A stretch of DNA of 64,000 nt from assembly GCA_026708115.1 (NCBI GenBank), contig JAPOVL010000025.1:229289-293288 (forward strand), in the 5' to 3' direction. A model generated the notes under the pieces. It ran no database searches and was not told the DNA's origin. It was given only the letters and a program-made list of their open reading frames with translations. This stretch comes from Chloroflexota bacterium (lineage in GTDB: Bacteria; Chloroflexota; Anaerolineae; Aggregatilineales; Phototrophicaceae). The translations under genes and the position numbers were made by a program. Below are positions 18,570 to 27,888 of this stretch, one piece after another; positions within the stretch are counted from its first letter, which is position 1; every line of letters starts with the position of its first letter.

Positions 18570-21500
18570 ATGCGACTATCACTGATAGCAAGTTTGATTG
18601 CGCTTTTGATGACAATACCCGCATCGCATTCGCAGAGCGATTATCCGCGCTGTTCGACCAAGTATCTGCAAGCGGTACTTGCAACTGTACCCGCTTATGA
18701 GGCCTTGCGTTCGACGGCGAGCAGCATCAACAGCCTGGAGGACGCCCTGGACTATGCCGAAGAGCAACTGAGTTACCGTTCTGCGATCTGGAATACAGCG
18801 CCACGCTGTGCGGAGTCCATAGATTTCTTCTGGCAGACAACGCGAGAAGCGGGTTACATCGCCGCCTATTGGGCAATGCACTATGGCATTCGAGAGTCCT
18901 CAAGAGGTAATCCCGACTTCAGGGAAGCCTTGAATCCCTTTATCGATCCGCTTGACGACGCCTTTTATCCGGAGAAGTACAGTCAAACGGTCAGCGACTT
19001 ACGCGACCTCCTACATGATGACAGTCGAAAAGAGGCGTCGACCGTAGAGGGCGTATCGTTGCCAGCTTGTTCGGAGCCGCAACTCGCCGGCCTCGCTCCC
19101 TTGCTGCCGGAATACCAAGGGATCATTGCCGACTCAAAGGAGATCGCGTCAATAGATGACCTGCTGGATTTGGCTCATCGCCAATATGCCTGGCGCGAGA
19201 ACTGGGCGCATGAAAGTCAACTCGATGTAGCAATCACTCAAGTCGTATATACACAGAGCGACGGGGTCTCCGATCTGCCGCCCTGTCGCGAAGCTGTCGA
19301 ACTGCTATGGCTAATGTATCGAGCCGTCAACGACGTCGTAACCGGAACCGCGCTTATCTACGCTGGTTTTGCCGAGGAAAACCATCCCTATTTCAAGGTA
19401 TTCAATCGCAATGCCGACCGCGTCGACGAGCTGGCCAGGTTGATCGAGAACAGCGAGGTGGATCCTTCCGCGCCCCTCGAAGACTGGCCTATCTGTACAA
19501 AAAAGCAACGGATTAATCTTGAGAACAGCCTGCCGGCATTCGAAGCCTTTACCGAAGCTTTGTCGACGGCTCAATCCGCTGAAGACCTTATCACAATCGG
19601 CAAAGCAGAAATCGCCTGGCGGCAAAGCCTCTGGTCCCACGAGCCGGCTTGCGCCAAAGACATAGAAAAAATTTTGATGCTAAGCCAAGCTGCAAGCAAC
19701 ATCGTCGCTGCGATGTCATTCGCAACCATAGGCGTGCCTGAGGAGGCCGATCCCTATATGGAAGAGGTGGGCTTGAGTTCGACTCAGCTCGATACCTTCC
19801 CGCTGGTGTTGAGAGCGCGTTCAATAGTCGAGGAATCGCCGTTGTATTTGCAAAGTTGTTCGGATGCCGACTTTGGCGCCTTGTCGAGAGTAGTGGCGCA
19901 ATACCAGGTATTGGACGAGCGGATGTTTGGTTTCGGCGGCATGGAGCGCTTGCTGCCATTGCTCGATTATATGATTGAGTGGCGCGACAATCTGCTGGTC
20001 AATTTGCCCGACTGTAACCTGGCATTTGAGATGGGCCTGCAAATGAGCCACATCGTGGATGACTACGCCGCGTTCATCGGGCTGGTCTATGCGGAAGCGC
20101 CGGACGATTCTATCCCTTACCTGAAGACTTTTGCCGGGAACAGACTAGACTTCCACGAGAGAATTCGGGGAGGCGCAATAGACCTTGAAGCGGGTCCGCC
20201 ACTTTGGCGCCATGGCGGGCAGCTTCCAGCTTGTAGCAAAGAAGAGACTTCTACCGTGTCCGCCGCACTCGGCGAATATCAGGCGCTGATCGAATCGGCG
20301 CGGCGCATTCGCGAATTGGATGACCTGCTCGACTTTGGCGCTGCGCAAGTTGAATGGCGAGAAGGCAGTTGGCGGAACTTGCCCGCCTGCGCCGAGGCCC
20401 TGGAGCTCGGCTTGCTCTTGCATGGCAGCGCCGGTGATTATTTTTCGCTATACGCCTTTCAAGTTCGGCAAGACTCACTTAGCCAAACCATCAGTGGCGG
20501 ACACAGCCTTGGCAAAAGACTGGACGAAATCCTCGCTGAGATCCCCGGCCCGGAACCCGCGGATCGGGCTTATCCGAATACTGATGGCTTGCCTAGATGC
20601 TCTGTTGCCGAAACAGATCGTATTCTGGGAATAATCAGCGAGTTCCAAGCCATGCTGGAACTGGCGTCAAGTTATACCAGATGGGGCGGCTTCCAGGAGT
20701 ATATCGATGGCAGGATCGAGTTACGCGAAAAGGTCAAAGCCGAAATGCCTGATTGCTTGATCGGGCTGGACCTGACACTGACGATCGCCCAGAATGTCGC
20801 GAGTTCCCTGGTTCAGTTGGTCCCCGGCGTCGGCTCAGCCGACATGGCGAATAGCGTTCTGCAAGAACAATTGACCGCGCGCATCGCCGAACTCGGGGGG
20901 GAAAGCAGCGCGGAGCATGACGCGCGTCCCTATGACAACAATTTTCCTGCGTGTTCAGAATATCAGCTTATCGAGCTCGTCAAAAACAGCGCTCTTGACC
21001 CGGCCAAGCTGCGAGAGACGATCATTGGAATCGGCAGGGCTGAGGCTTCGTTCTGGCATATAGACAAAGAATTTGCCAAGTATGAAGATGTCTTGTCGGA
21101 GCTGCCGCGCTGTGCGGAAGCCCTGCAGATCGCGATGCTATTTCGGCAGATTCTCGGCGACGGTATTGCCTCGACAGCCCTGGAGCGGGCCGGCGCTGAC
21201 GAGATAGCCAACCTGTATCCATCGCGGCAAGCTGATTTGAACGCCCTGCAAAGCCGATTCGATGAAATAGCGGATGCCATTGCCCGCCGCGGACAAAGCG
21301 AAGTCCCTTCGTCGCAAGAGGTCGGCCTGCCTCGCTGCACAAATGAAGAGCTGGCGACGCTTCTAGCGCTGATAAAGGAGTATCAAGTCATAGTCCGTCT
21401 GGGAATCAACAGCGAATCGATTGAGGAGTTGCTGCCCTATATCAAACCGCATCAAGAATGGCGAGCGGATTTCTGGGCGCGTTTGCCAGGATGTACCGAA

Positions 21501-21716
21501 GCCTTCGAGGCAGGCTTGCCAACTACGCGAGCCTCGAACAATTTCGTGGCTTATGACAGTTTTGAACTGATTGGATATCCCGTGCAGAGAAGTGAGTTTG
21601 GCAGGCAGATCGCCATCGATAGTTTCTTCATGTTCAATTGGCTCAACTTATTGGATAGAGCCGACCGAGACGCTATTGACGCCTTTTTGAAGGCGCCGTT
21701 CAAGGAGGGAATATAG
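18570..21716 (+). CDS. Large secreted protein of eight cysteine-paired ~120-140-residue repeats
   Basis: 1048 residues from ATG 18570, with GGAGG six bases upstream. A signal peptide (LSLIASLIALLMTIPASHS) is followed by eight degenerate repeats. Each opens with a P-x-C-S/T motif whose Cys falls at residues 28, 167, 309, 430, 555, 677, 795 and 923. A central E-W-R or similar precedes a second L/A-P-x-C motif about 50 residues later (Cys80 in repeat 1), then an Ala-rich helical stretch and an acidic linker. The two Cys per repeat could form disulfides outside the cell. No membrane anchor, sortase motif or enzymatic motif is visible. I do not recognise the family. It is divergent from the sulfatases across a 195-base gap. 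Confidence 0.85.
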   Translation: MRLSLIASLIALLMTIPASHSQSDYPRCSTKYLQAVLATVPAYEALRSTASSINSLEDALDYAEEQLSYRSAIWNTAPRCAESIDFFWQTTREAGYIAAYWAMHYGIRESSRGNPDFREALNPFIDPLDDAFYPEKYSQTVSDLRDLLHDDSRKEASTVEGVSLPACSEPQLAGLAPLLPEYQGIIADSKEIASIDDLLDLAHRQYAWRENWAHESQLDVAITQVVYTQSDGVSDLPPCREAVELLWLMYRAVNDVVTGTALIYAGFAEENHPYFKVFNRNADRVDELARLIENSEVDPSAPLEDWPICTKKQRINLENSLPAFEAFTEALSTAQSAEDLITIGKAEIAWRQSLWSHEPACAKDIEKILMLSQAASNIVAAMSFATIGVPEEADPYMEEVGLSSTQLDTFPLVLRARSIVEESPLYLQSCSDADFGALSRVVAQYQVLDERMFGFGGMERLLPLLDYMIEWRDNLLVNLPDCNLAFEMGLQMSHIVDDYAAFIGLVYAEAPDDSIPYLKTFAGNRLDFHERIRGGAIDLEAGPPLWRHGGQLPACSKEETSTVSAALGEYQALIESARRIRELDDLLDFGAAQVEWREGSWRNLPACAEALELGLLLHGSAGDYFSLYAFQVRQDSLSQTISGGHSLGKRLDEILAEIPGPEPADRAYPNTDGLPRCSVAETDRILGIISEFQAMLELASSYTRWGGFQEYIDGRIELREKVKAEMPDCLIGLDLTLTIAQNVASSLVQLVPGVGSADMANSVLQEQLTARIAELGGESSAEHDARPYDNNFPACSEYQLIELVKNSALDPAKLRETIIGIGRAEASFWHIDKEFAKYEDVLSELPRCAEALQIAMLFRQILGDGIASTALERAGADEIANLYPSRQADLNALQSRFDEIADAIARRGQSEVPSSQEVGLPRCTNEELATLLALIKEYQVIVRLGINSESIEELLPYIKPHQEWRADFWARLPGCTEAFEAGLPTTRASNNFVAYDSFELIGYPVQRSEFGRQIAIDSFFMFNWLNLLDRADRDAIDAFLKAPFKEGI

Positions 21717-21738
21717 CGCATTCGGCCTCAGACTCATA

Positions 21739-22944
21739 TCAAGCAATCGCCGCCTTCAAGGCCAATACCGCTTCTTCTTCCGCTTCGCGCACATTGGCAA
21801 GCTGAGCCCTAATCTCGTCTCGCAGGTCGGCGATCTCGGCTTCCGTCATGGGGAAATCGCTCTCGCTAGCGGTCTTCGCGGCTTCGATTCTGTCGTAACA
21901 GGCGACGATCTCATCCAGCTGCGCCGCGCCCTGCTCGATAAACAAGTCGGTTTTGCGGTCGATATTGTCTCGCACGTCTTTCAGGAAAGGCACACTCTGG
22001 GGCAAAAGCGCGCCCAGCAATCCCCGCCAGGTCTCCCCAGCCTTGCGATAGCGCAGCGCCACATTCTCAAGCGCCGGCAAGTTCAGCGCGCCCGCCGCTT
22101 CATCCAGGAAATCGGCATAGACATCACGCTCGGCCGCCATAGTCTTGCCAAAGGCCGGGCCCAGGAAGGTATAGGAGCTGATCAGCACGGCCAACAGCGG
22201 ACGCCCGGTCGGGTACTCCCGCGCCCAACTGCCTTTGCTCTTTTTCTCCAGCATCTCTCCCCAGTGCGCCATTGCGCGCAGTCCGAAGTTCTTGGCCGAG
22301 CCCTTGGGCGGTTTCTCGGTCATCAGGCGGACACAGTCTTCCAGCCCCTGACGAATCGCGTCCGCGAGCTTGGCTTCCTCCGGATGGCCCAGCAGCAGCA
22401 GGCGCTGCTTGTCCTTTTTGACCCGTCCGCGGGCCTTGTCCAGGTCCTCCGCGCTGACAGTCAGCGGCACCCGGCTGCGGTCCGAGATGTAGGCCTCGCC
22501 TTTGTCAGGTTCATAACCAAAGATGACCAGCGGCATGGTGTACCAGTTGGCACTGTCATAGGGCAAAGCATTGTAGGGCAGCAGCGATCCATCCGGGCTG
22601 GCTACTGGCGCGTAGCCCTCTTCCAGCGCGTCTATCAAGTTCTGCCGTCCCTTGTCGGCGCTGGCCGTCTGCCGCGCGTCGCGGGCGATGCCCAGACGAT
22701 CGAAAATCGTCTCCATCGGCCCGAAGGTATTGCGCGTCAGCAAGTTGACCTGCGGATCGTATCCCTTGTAATGAAAGGTGAAGTAACCGAAGGTGATGCC
22801 GCCGCTAATGCCCAGCAACATCGCTTCGCTAAATGGTTCGCCGGTATGCGGCGCTTTGACGCCCTGGTAGTCCAAGGCGTTGCGGATGGCAGCCGTATCC
22901 CAGTAGCGGCCCTCGAATTGGCTGAAGTTTTCCAGTGTTGGCAT
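21739..22944 (-). CDS. BtrH N-terminal / DUF4872-type protein
   Basis: 401 residues. The N-terminal ~140 residues (FSEAMLLGISGGITFGYFTF, then NLLTRNTF) resemble the BtrH N-terminal domain, a papain-like fold named for a butirosin acyltransferase. The middle and C-terminal region resembles DUF4872, ending in a Glu/Ala-rich helical segment. The usual early catalytic His-Cys pair of active papain folds is not obvious, so catalytic activity is uncertain. No signal peptide. Its stop lies 22 bases from the convergent repeat-protein gene. No biosynthetic cluster surrounds it. Confidence 0.7.
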   Translation of the reverse strand: MPTLENFSQFEGRYWDTAAIRNALDYQGVKAPHTGEPFSEAMLLGISGGITFGYFTFHYKGYDPQVNLLTRNTFGPMETIFDRLGIARDARQTASADKGRQNLIDALEEGYAPVASPDGSLLPYNALPYDSANWYTMPLVIFGYEPDKGEAYISDRSRVPLTVSAEDLDKARGRVKKDKQRLLLLGHPEEAKLADAIRQGLEDCVRLMTEKPPKGSAKNFGLRAMAHWGEMLEKKSKGSWAREYPTGRPLLAVLISSYTFLGPAFGKTMAAERDVYADFLDEAAGALNLPALENVALRYRKAGETWRGLLGALLPQSVPFLKDVRDNIDRKTDLFIEQGAAQLDEIVACYDRIEAAKTASESDFPMTEAEIADLRDEIRAQLANVREAEEEAVLALKAAIA

Positions 22945-23081
22945 GGGAACCTGCTTTCTTATACTCAGTGCGATTATTGCCAGTATAGGGTCTTTAACCG
23001 GTCCTTTTCCAAATCAGCGACATAGTCGCCGCCGATCGCTCATCTCCCGTTCATCTTCCATTCATCTTGCTGGCCTGTCGC

Positions 23082-24821
23082 TCAAGTTGCTCCCACTTTG
23101 CCTTCGGCCTGCGCCTCGGCATTGTGTATCACCTCGTGGCCAGATCCGCCCTTCAGAATATCGAAGTCAACGCCCAAATCGGCCTGTTGCACATGATCCG
23201 TGAACAAGCGAGTATATCCTCTGGGGCTAGGCGTGGCGGATGGCTGCCACTGGGCGCGGCGATATTCCAATTCATCTGCCGATATGTCGAGGCGCAAGCG
23301 GCGTCGGCTGACATCCAACTCGATCATATCGCCATCGCGCACCAGGGCCAGCGCCCCGCCCACCGCCGATTCCGGCGCGACATGCAAAACGACCGTGCCG
23401 TAAGCCGTGCCGCTCATGCGACCATCGGAAATGCGCAGCATATCGCTCACTCCCTTGTCCAGGAGCTTGCGCGGCAGGCTCATATTGCCCACTTCGGGCA
23501 TGCCGGGGAAGCCTTTGGGACCGACATTCTGCATCACCAGCACGCAGTCTTCGTCGACATCCAAATCGGGATCGTCAATGCGGGCGTGGAAATCGTCCAG
23601 CGACTTGAAAACGACGGCGCGACCGCGATGTCGCATCAATTCTGGCGTGGCGGCGGAGGGCTTGATGACTGCGCCGTCAGGGCAGAGGTTGCCGTGCAGA
23701 ACGGCGATGCCCGCCTCTCGTTGAAAAGGCGCATCCAGCCCGCTGATGACCCTCTCGTCAAAACAGACCGCCCCGGCCGTGTTCCGCGCATGAGACTCGC
23801 CCGTAACCGTGATCGCATCCATATCAAGCAAGGATGCCGCGTTCTGCATCACCACCGGCAAACCGCCGGCATAATAGAATTCTTCCATCAGGAAGTCGCC
23901 CGCCGGCTTTAGGTTGACCAGCAGCGGCACCTGGCTGCCCAGGGCATCAAAATCGTCCAGGCGCAGATCAACGCCGATGCGTCCGGCGATGGCCAGCAAG
24001 TGCAGGATGACGTTGGTCGAGCCGCCGATGGCGGCGTTGATCTTGATCGCATTCTCGAAGGCGTCCCGCGTCAGTATCTTCGACGGCCGCAGTTCTTCTT
24101 TCGCCATCTCCACGATGCGGTTGCCGCTAAAGTGGCAAAGACGCCGGCGGCGCGCATCGGGCGCGGGGATCGCCGCGCCGCCGGGCAACATCAGGCCGAG
24201 GGCCTCGACCACGCAGGCCATGCTCGATGCCGTGCCCATGGTCATGCAATGCCCGTCGCTGCGGGACATGCAGGTCTCGGATTCGATATAATCCGCCGTA
24301 GTCATCTTGCCGGTGCGCCAGTCGTCGGTGAAGCGCCACTTGTCCGTGCCCGCGCCGATATCCCGCCCCTGAAACTTGCCATTCAACATCGGGCCGCTGG
24401 TCACGACAATCGTGGGCAGATCGACGCTGCAGGCGCCCATGATGGCGGCCGGCGTGGTTTTGTCGCAGCCGACCAGCAGCACTACGCCATCAAGCGGGTT
24501 GGCGCGGATCGATTCTTCGACATCCATGCTGACCAGATTACGGTAGAGCATGGTCGTCGGGCGCATCAGCGGTTCGCCCAGCGACATCACGGGAAATTCC
24601 AGCGGGAAACCGCCGGCTTCCAAGACGCCTCGCTTGACGTGTTCGCAAAGGATGCGCAGGTTGGCGTTACAGGGCGTCAGTTCCGACCAGGTATTGCAAA
24701 TGCCGATGACGGGGCGGCCGTCGAACATTTGCTGCGGCGTACCCTGGTTCTTCATGCGGCTGCGAGACTTAAACCCAGCTTGCCCGTCCCGCAAGAACCA
24801 ATCATGACTGCGCAAGGGCAT
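23082..24821 (-). CDS. IlvD/Edd family dehydratase, L-arabinonate (sugar acid) dehydratase-like
   Basis: 579 residues. Fe-S ligands are Cys51 (TPCNAN), Cys119 (VGCDKTTPA) and Cys192 (GHCMTMGTASSM), the three-Cys pattern of this family. The N-terminal SRSRMKNQGTP resembles the R-S-x-M-K-N-Q-G motif of pentonate dehydratases rather than dihydroxy-acid dehydratase for valine synthesis. It would convert an aldonate such as L-arabinonate to the 2-keto-3-deoxy acid. AAGGAG precedes the ATG. It is divergent from an MFS transporter, which may import the acid. Confidence 0.88.
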   Translation of the reverse strand: MPLRSHDWFLRDGQAGFKSRSRMKNQGTPQQMFDGRPVIGICNTWSELTPCNANLRILCEHVKRGVLEAGGFPLEFPVMSLGEPLMRPTTMLYRNLVSMDVEESIRANPLDGVVLLVGCDKTTPAAIMGACSVDLPTIVVTSGPMLNGKFQGRDIGAGTDKWRFTDDWRTGKMTTADYIESETCMSRSDGHCMTMGTASSMACVVEALGLMLPGGAAIPAPDARRRRLCHFSGNRIVEMAKEELRPSKILTRDAFENAIKINAAIGGSTNVILHLLAIAGRIGVDLRLDDFDALGSQVPLLVNLKPAGDFLMEEFYYAGGLPVVMQNAASLLDMDAITVTGESHARNTAGAVCFDERVISGLDAPFQREAGIAVLHGNLCPDGAVIKPSAATPELMRHRGRAVVFKSLDDFHARIDDPDLDVDEDCVLVMQNVGPKGFPGMPEVGNMSLPRKLLDKGVSDMLRISDGRMSGTAYGTVVLHVAPESAVGGALALVRDGDMIELDVSRRRLRLDISADELEYRRAQWQPSATPSPRGYTRLFTDHVQQADLGVDFDILKGGSGHEVIHNAEAQAEGKVGAT

Positions 24822-24982
24822 GGGTCTACTCCTTTTCCGGTCTCAATCCGCAGCCGAGTATAACGCAAGTGCCGATGTTCTCGCAGTCCGGTCCGCCATG
24901 CGTTTGCCACTTGCGATATGCGCCTTTGCCGATATGCTTGCGATGAAAGAGCGGCGTATTTTACCTACGCGAACCCAGTCCC

Positions 24983-26203
24983 ATGCACCGACTATTCAAG
25001 CGCGAGCCAATTTACTACGGCTGGTATATCGCCCTGGCGCTCGCTATCACCGAAACTGTTTCCTTTGGCGTGATATTCTACGCCTTCTCGGTCTTCATCA
25101 CGCCGATGGAAGCGGAACTGGGTTGGTCGCGGGCAGAGATTTCGGGCGCGTTTTCGCTCATGTGGTTGCTCACCGGCATCTTCGCTTTCCCGGTCGGCTA
25201 CTGGTTGGACAAACACGGATCGCGCCTCTTGATGACGCTCGGATCGATTGGCTCGACGGTGATGGTTCTGCTCTGGTCGCGGGTAAGTACGCTGCCCGAA
25301 TTCGTGCTTGTCATGGCGCTGCTGGGTTTCTGCAGCGCTGCCGTCCTTTACGAGCCCGCCTTTATAGTCATCGCCAACTGGTTCGTGAGCAAACGGGGCC
25401 GGGCTATGGCTTTGCTCACCTTCATAGCAGGTTTCGCCAGCACGATCTTCATCCCCTTGGCCGATGCCTTGCTGGTGGCGCGGGGATGGCGGGAGGCGGT
25501 ATTCGTACTTGGCGTCTTGCTGGGCGCGATCACGATACCGCTGCACGCCTTGGTGCTGCGCCGCCGACCAAGGGACCTGGGTCTGCAGCCCGACGGCGAA
25601 TCGCAACCTATGCAGCGAGGCAAAAACGAATCGATCAGTCTCGGAGAGGCATTCCAATCGCGCTTTTTCTGGATCTTGACCCTGGCTTTTGCGCTATCCA
25701 GCTTGTGTATGGTGGCCGTGCGCGTGCATTTCATTCCGCTGCTGATCAGCATGGGCATTCACTCCAGCAGCGCCGCGGTCGCCAGCGGCGCCATCGGCAT
25801 CATGCAAGTGGTCGGCAGGATGATCTTCGCGGCGGTCGAATGGCGTTTTTCCAACAGAACCATGGCGCTCGGCGTCTTCGTCCTGCTGACGCTTGCTCTG
25901 GCCACGTTACTATTGGGCAGTTCGCCATTGCTGATCATCCTTTTCATAGGTTTATTCGGCATGGCGATTGGCACCAATACGCTCATACGACCTCTGATCG
26001 TTGCCGATACCTACGGCACCGCATTTTACGGGCGAATCAGCAGTTCGATGGCGTTCTTCCTGACTTTGGCCGGCACTGCGGCGCCCTTCGCCGCCGGCCT
26101 GATTTATGACCTCTTCAATTCCTACAGTCCGATGCTGATTATCGTAACGGGCTTCAGCTTGGTATCAATCCTGCTGATTGCGCTTCTTCCGAAGAGTAGT
26201 TAG
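24983..26203 (+). CDS. Major facilitator superfamily transporter
   Basis: 406 residues with about 12 membrane segments split by a central cytoplasmic loop near residues 190-215 (LRRRPRDLGLQPDGESQ). The N-half motif GYWLDKHGSR corresponds to the MFS loop 2-3 signature. The YYGWYIALALA start and LGWSRAEISGAFS segment are typical of the oxalate/formate antiporter or monocarboxylate-like branch, so an organic-acid substrate is plausible. It diverges from the aldonate dehydratase gene and ends 21 bases from the convergent PfkB gene. Confidence 0.88.
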   Translation: MHRLFKREPIYYGWYIALALAITETVSFGVIFYAFSVFITPMEAELGWSRAEISGAFSLMWLLTGIFAFPVGYWLDKHGSRLLMTLGSIGSTVMVLLWSRVSTLPEFVLVMALLGFCSAAVLYEPAFIVIANWFVSKRGRAMALLTFIAGFASTIFIPLADALLVARGWREAVFVLGVLLGAITIPLHALVLRRRPRDLGLQPDGESQPMQRGKNESISLGEAFQSRFFWILTLAFALSSLCMVAVRVHFIPLLISMGIHSSSAAVASGAIGIMQVVGRMIFAAVEWRFSNRTMALGVFVLLTLALATLLLGSSPLLIILFIGLFGMAIGTNTLIRPLIVADTYGTAFYGRISSSMAFFLTLAGTAAPFAAGLIYDLFNSYSPMLIIVTGFSLVSILLIALLPKSS

Positions 26204-26224
26204 AGCATCGCCAGGGAAGCATGA

Positions 26225-27325
26225 CTAAAGCGCGCGGGTTGGCCAATCCCCAGCGAGACGCGCTTCGGTTTCCTCCCAAGCCCGCACGCCGCTGGTGGCG
26301 TCAGCCGCTTCGATATTGCAGGCGGCCACCGCGCAGGCCCAACGGGCGCATTCTTGATAATCCAGCCCGCGGATCAGCGCGGCGATCAAACCGGCATAGG
26401 CGGCGTCGCCGGCGCCGGTCGTGCCGGCCACCCGCACCTGAAAGGGCGGGCGCCAGGTCCGAATGCCGGCCCAAGCCGCAGGCGCTTGCCCGATTCTTGA
26501 CAAGCATGCCAGGCGCCCCGCGTCCGACGAAGCCTCCAAGTAGAGTCCGCGTTCCCCGAGCTTGAATCCGGCGATGCCAACGCCCATCTCCAGCAGTTCT
26601 CCAGCCAGATCGGCCAGGTATTCGGCTGTCATACGCGCGATGATCTGGCCAGCCCAGCGATCATGATCGGCGCGCCGCAGCATGAACATGATCTCTTCGA
26701 TGCTCGGCACAAAGATATCAACAAAGGGCAGACAGCGGCGCAGAATGCCCCGCCAATCCGCTTGACCGCCGGGACTGTCGGGGGCGGGCAAGCTCATGTC
26801 GACGCTGGTGACGGGTCCCAAATCTTTGACGGCTTGCAGGAGTTCAAGGAATCCGGCGCCATCATGCTCATACAGTCGCGGCAGCAGCGTCGGATATCCC
26901 AGATGAAAGAGTTTGCAGTTGGCTGCTAGGTCGAGATCAATGTTATCCACGCCGAAGCCGTGATAGACGCCGGTATGCGTCAGCAGAGTGCGGTCGTGGT
27001 TCTGCGGCTCAATGACAATCGTATAGGCGCTGGCGGCATCGGGCAGGACGCGGATGTGATCGCCCAGAGCGCTGTCGTATCCCCTCACGTAATCAATGAT
27101 CGCCCGGCCCACCCAGTCCGCGCCGACGACCGCAAGCAGATCAACATCAATGCCCAAGCGATGCAGCGCCAAGCCCGTATTCGAAACTGCGCCCCCGGTC
27201 GAATAAGAAATGCGGCCGATCTCGAACACTTTGCCGGCGCCGATGACTTCCTCGGGCTTGAGGGTGGACATATCCGGCAAGATATCGAGCGCGATATGGC
27301 CCGCTACCATCACGTCAGACGGCAT
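26225..27325 (-). CDS. PfkB family carbohydrate kinase
   Basis: 366 residues. The N-terminal glycine region (GRISYSTGGAVSNTGLALHRLG) is the substrate-binding PfkB signature 1. The GTTGAGDAAYAGLIAALIRG segment near residue 300 is signature 2, with the catalytic Asp in GAGD. It phosphorylates a sugar or nucleoside; the substrate cannot be told. It is last in a leftward gene series, 68 bases after the YbaK-like gene. A role in 2-keto-3-deoxy acid phosphorylation with the nearby dehydratases is possible but is only inference. Confidence 0.9.
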   Translation of the reverse strand: MPSDVMVAGHIALDILPDMSTLKPEEVIGAGKVFEIGRISYSTGGAVSNTGLALHRLGIDVDLLAVVGADWVGRAIIDYVRGYDSALGDHIRVLPDAASAYTIVIEPQNHDRTLLTHTGVYHGFGVDNIDLDLAANCKLFHLGYPTLLPRLYEHDGAGFLELLQAVKDLGPVTSVDMSLPAPDSPGGQADWRGILRRCLPFVDIFVPSIEEIMFMLRRADHDRWAGQIIARMTAEYLADLAGELLEMGVGIAGFKLGERGLYLEASSDAGRLACLSRIGQAPAAWAGIRTWRPPFQVRVAGTTGAGDAAYAGLIAALIRGLDYQECARWACAVAACNIEAADATSGVRAWEETEARLAGDWPTRAL

Positions 27326-27393
27326 CTAGTCGATCCGCTTTCCACACTGTCCCATTTGCGGCTGCCACAACCGACCTGTTTTCCGCTGAAGAA

Positions 27394-27888
27394 TCAGACA
27401 AATGAGAACACCTCGGGCTGCGCCAGTTCTCGATAGTCCGCGCTGCGCATCGCCAGTGAGTACCGTCGATCGCCAGCATTAAACACGATTCGCTCCACCG
27501 CAAAGAGCTGAGGCGTCGCGAAAACGGCCAAGTCGAACAAGTTGCCAAAGGGGGGTACGCCGCCGGGTTGAATGCCGCCTGTCAGCGTCGCTACTTCGGC
27601 TTCGCTGGCGAAGCGGATGTCGCGCGCCTTAAAATAGTCCTTGACCGCTTTCGCGTCGAAGCGGCGATCGGCCGGCAAAACCAGCATCACAAAGAACTTG
27701 TCCCGCTTCGATCGCTTCACGCGCAAGATGATGGCTTTGGCGCCCTGATGCAACGCATACCCAGGGCGCGTGGCCGCCGCTTCCTCGCTCGTGCGCACCG
27801 GCTCATGCTCAAAGCTTTCGTACCAGCAACCTTCGGCGTCGAGCAGCGCCTTGATGCGGCCGACCACCGTGTGCAAATCCCCGATCAC
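27394..27888 (-). CDS. YbaK/aminoacyl-tRNA deacylase-like protein
   Basis: 164 residues from a GTG start that overlaps the upstream stop by four bases (GTGA), implying translational coupling. The YbaK/ProRS-editing fold is indicated by FEHEPVRTSEEAAATR, then GAKAIILRVK and the later GGIQPGGVPPFG loop. These proteins hydrolyse mischarged aminoacyl-tRNA in the cytoplasm. Coupling to a secreted protein gene is odd and may only reflect operon crowding. Confidence 0.85.
   Translation of the reverse strand: MIGDLHTVVGRIKALLDAEGCWYESFEHEPVRTSEEAAATRPGYALHQGAKAIILRVKRSKRDKFFVMLVLPADRRFDAKAVKDYFKARDIRFASEAEVATLTGGIQPGGVPPFGNLFDLAVFATPQLFAVERIVFNAGDRRYSLAMRSADYRELAQPEVFSFV

Noticed and set aside
24820..26109. 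429-codon frame overlapping the MFS gene in another frame
   Set aside because: His/Arg-rich and without membrane segments; the MFS frame is clearly the real one.
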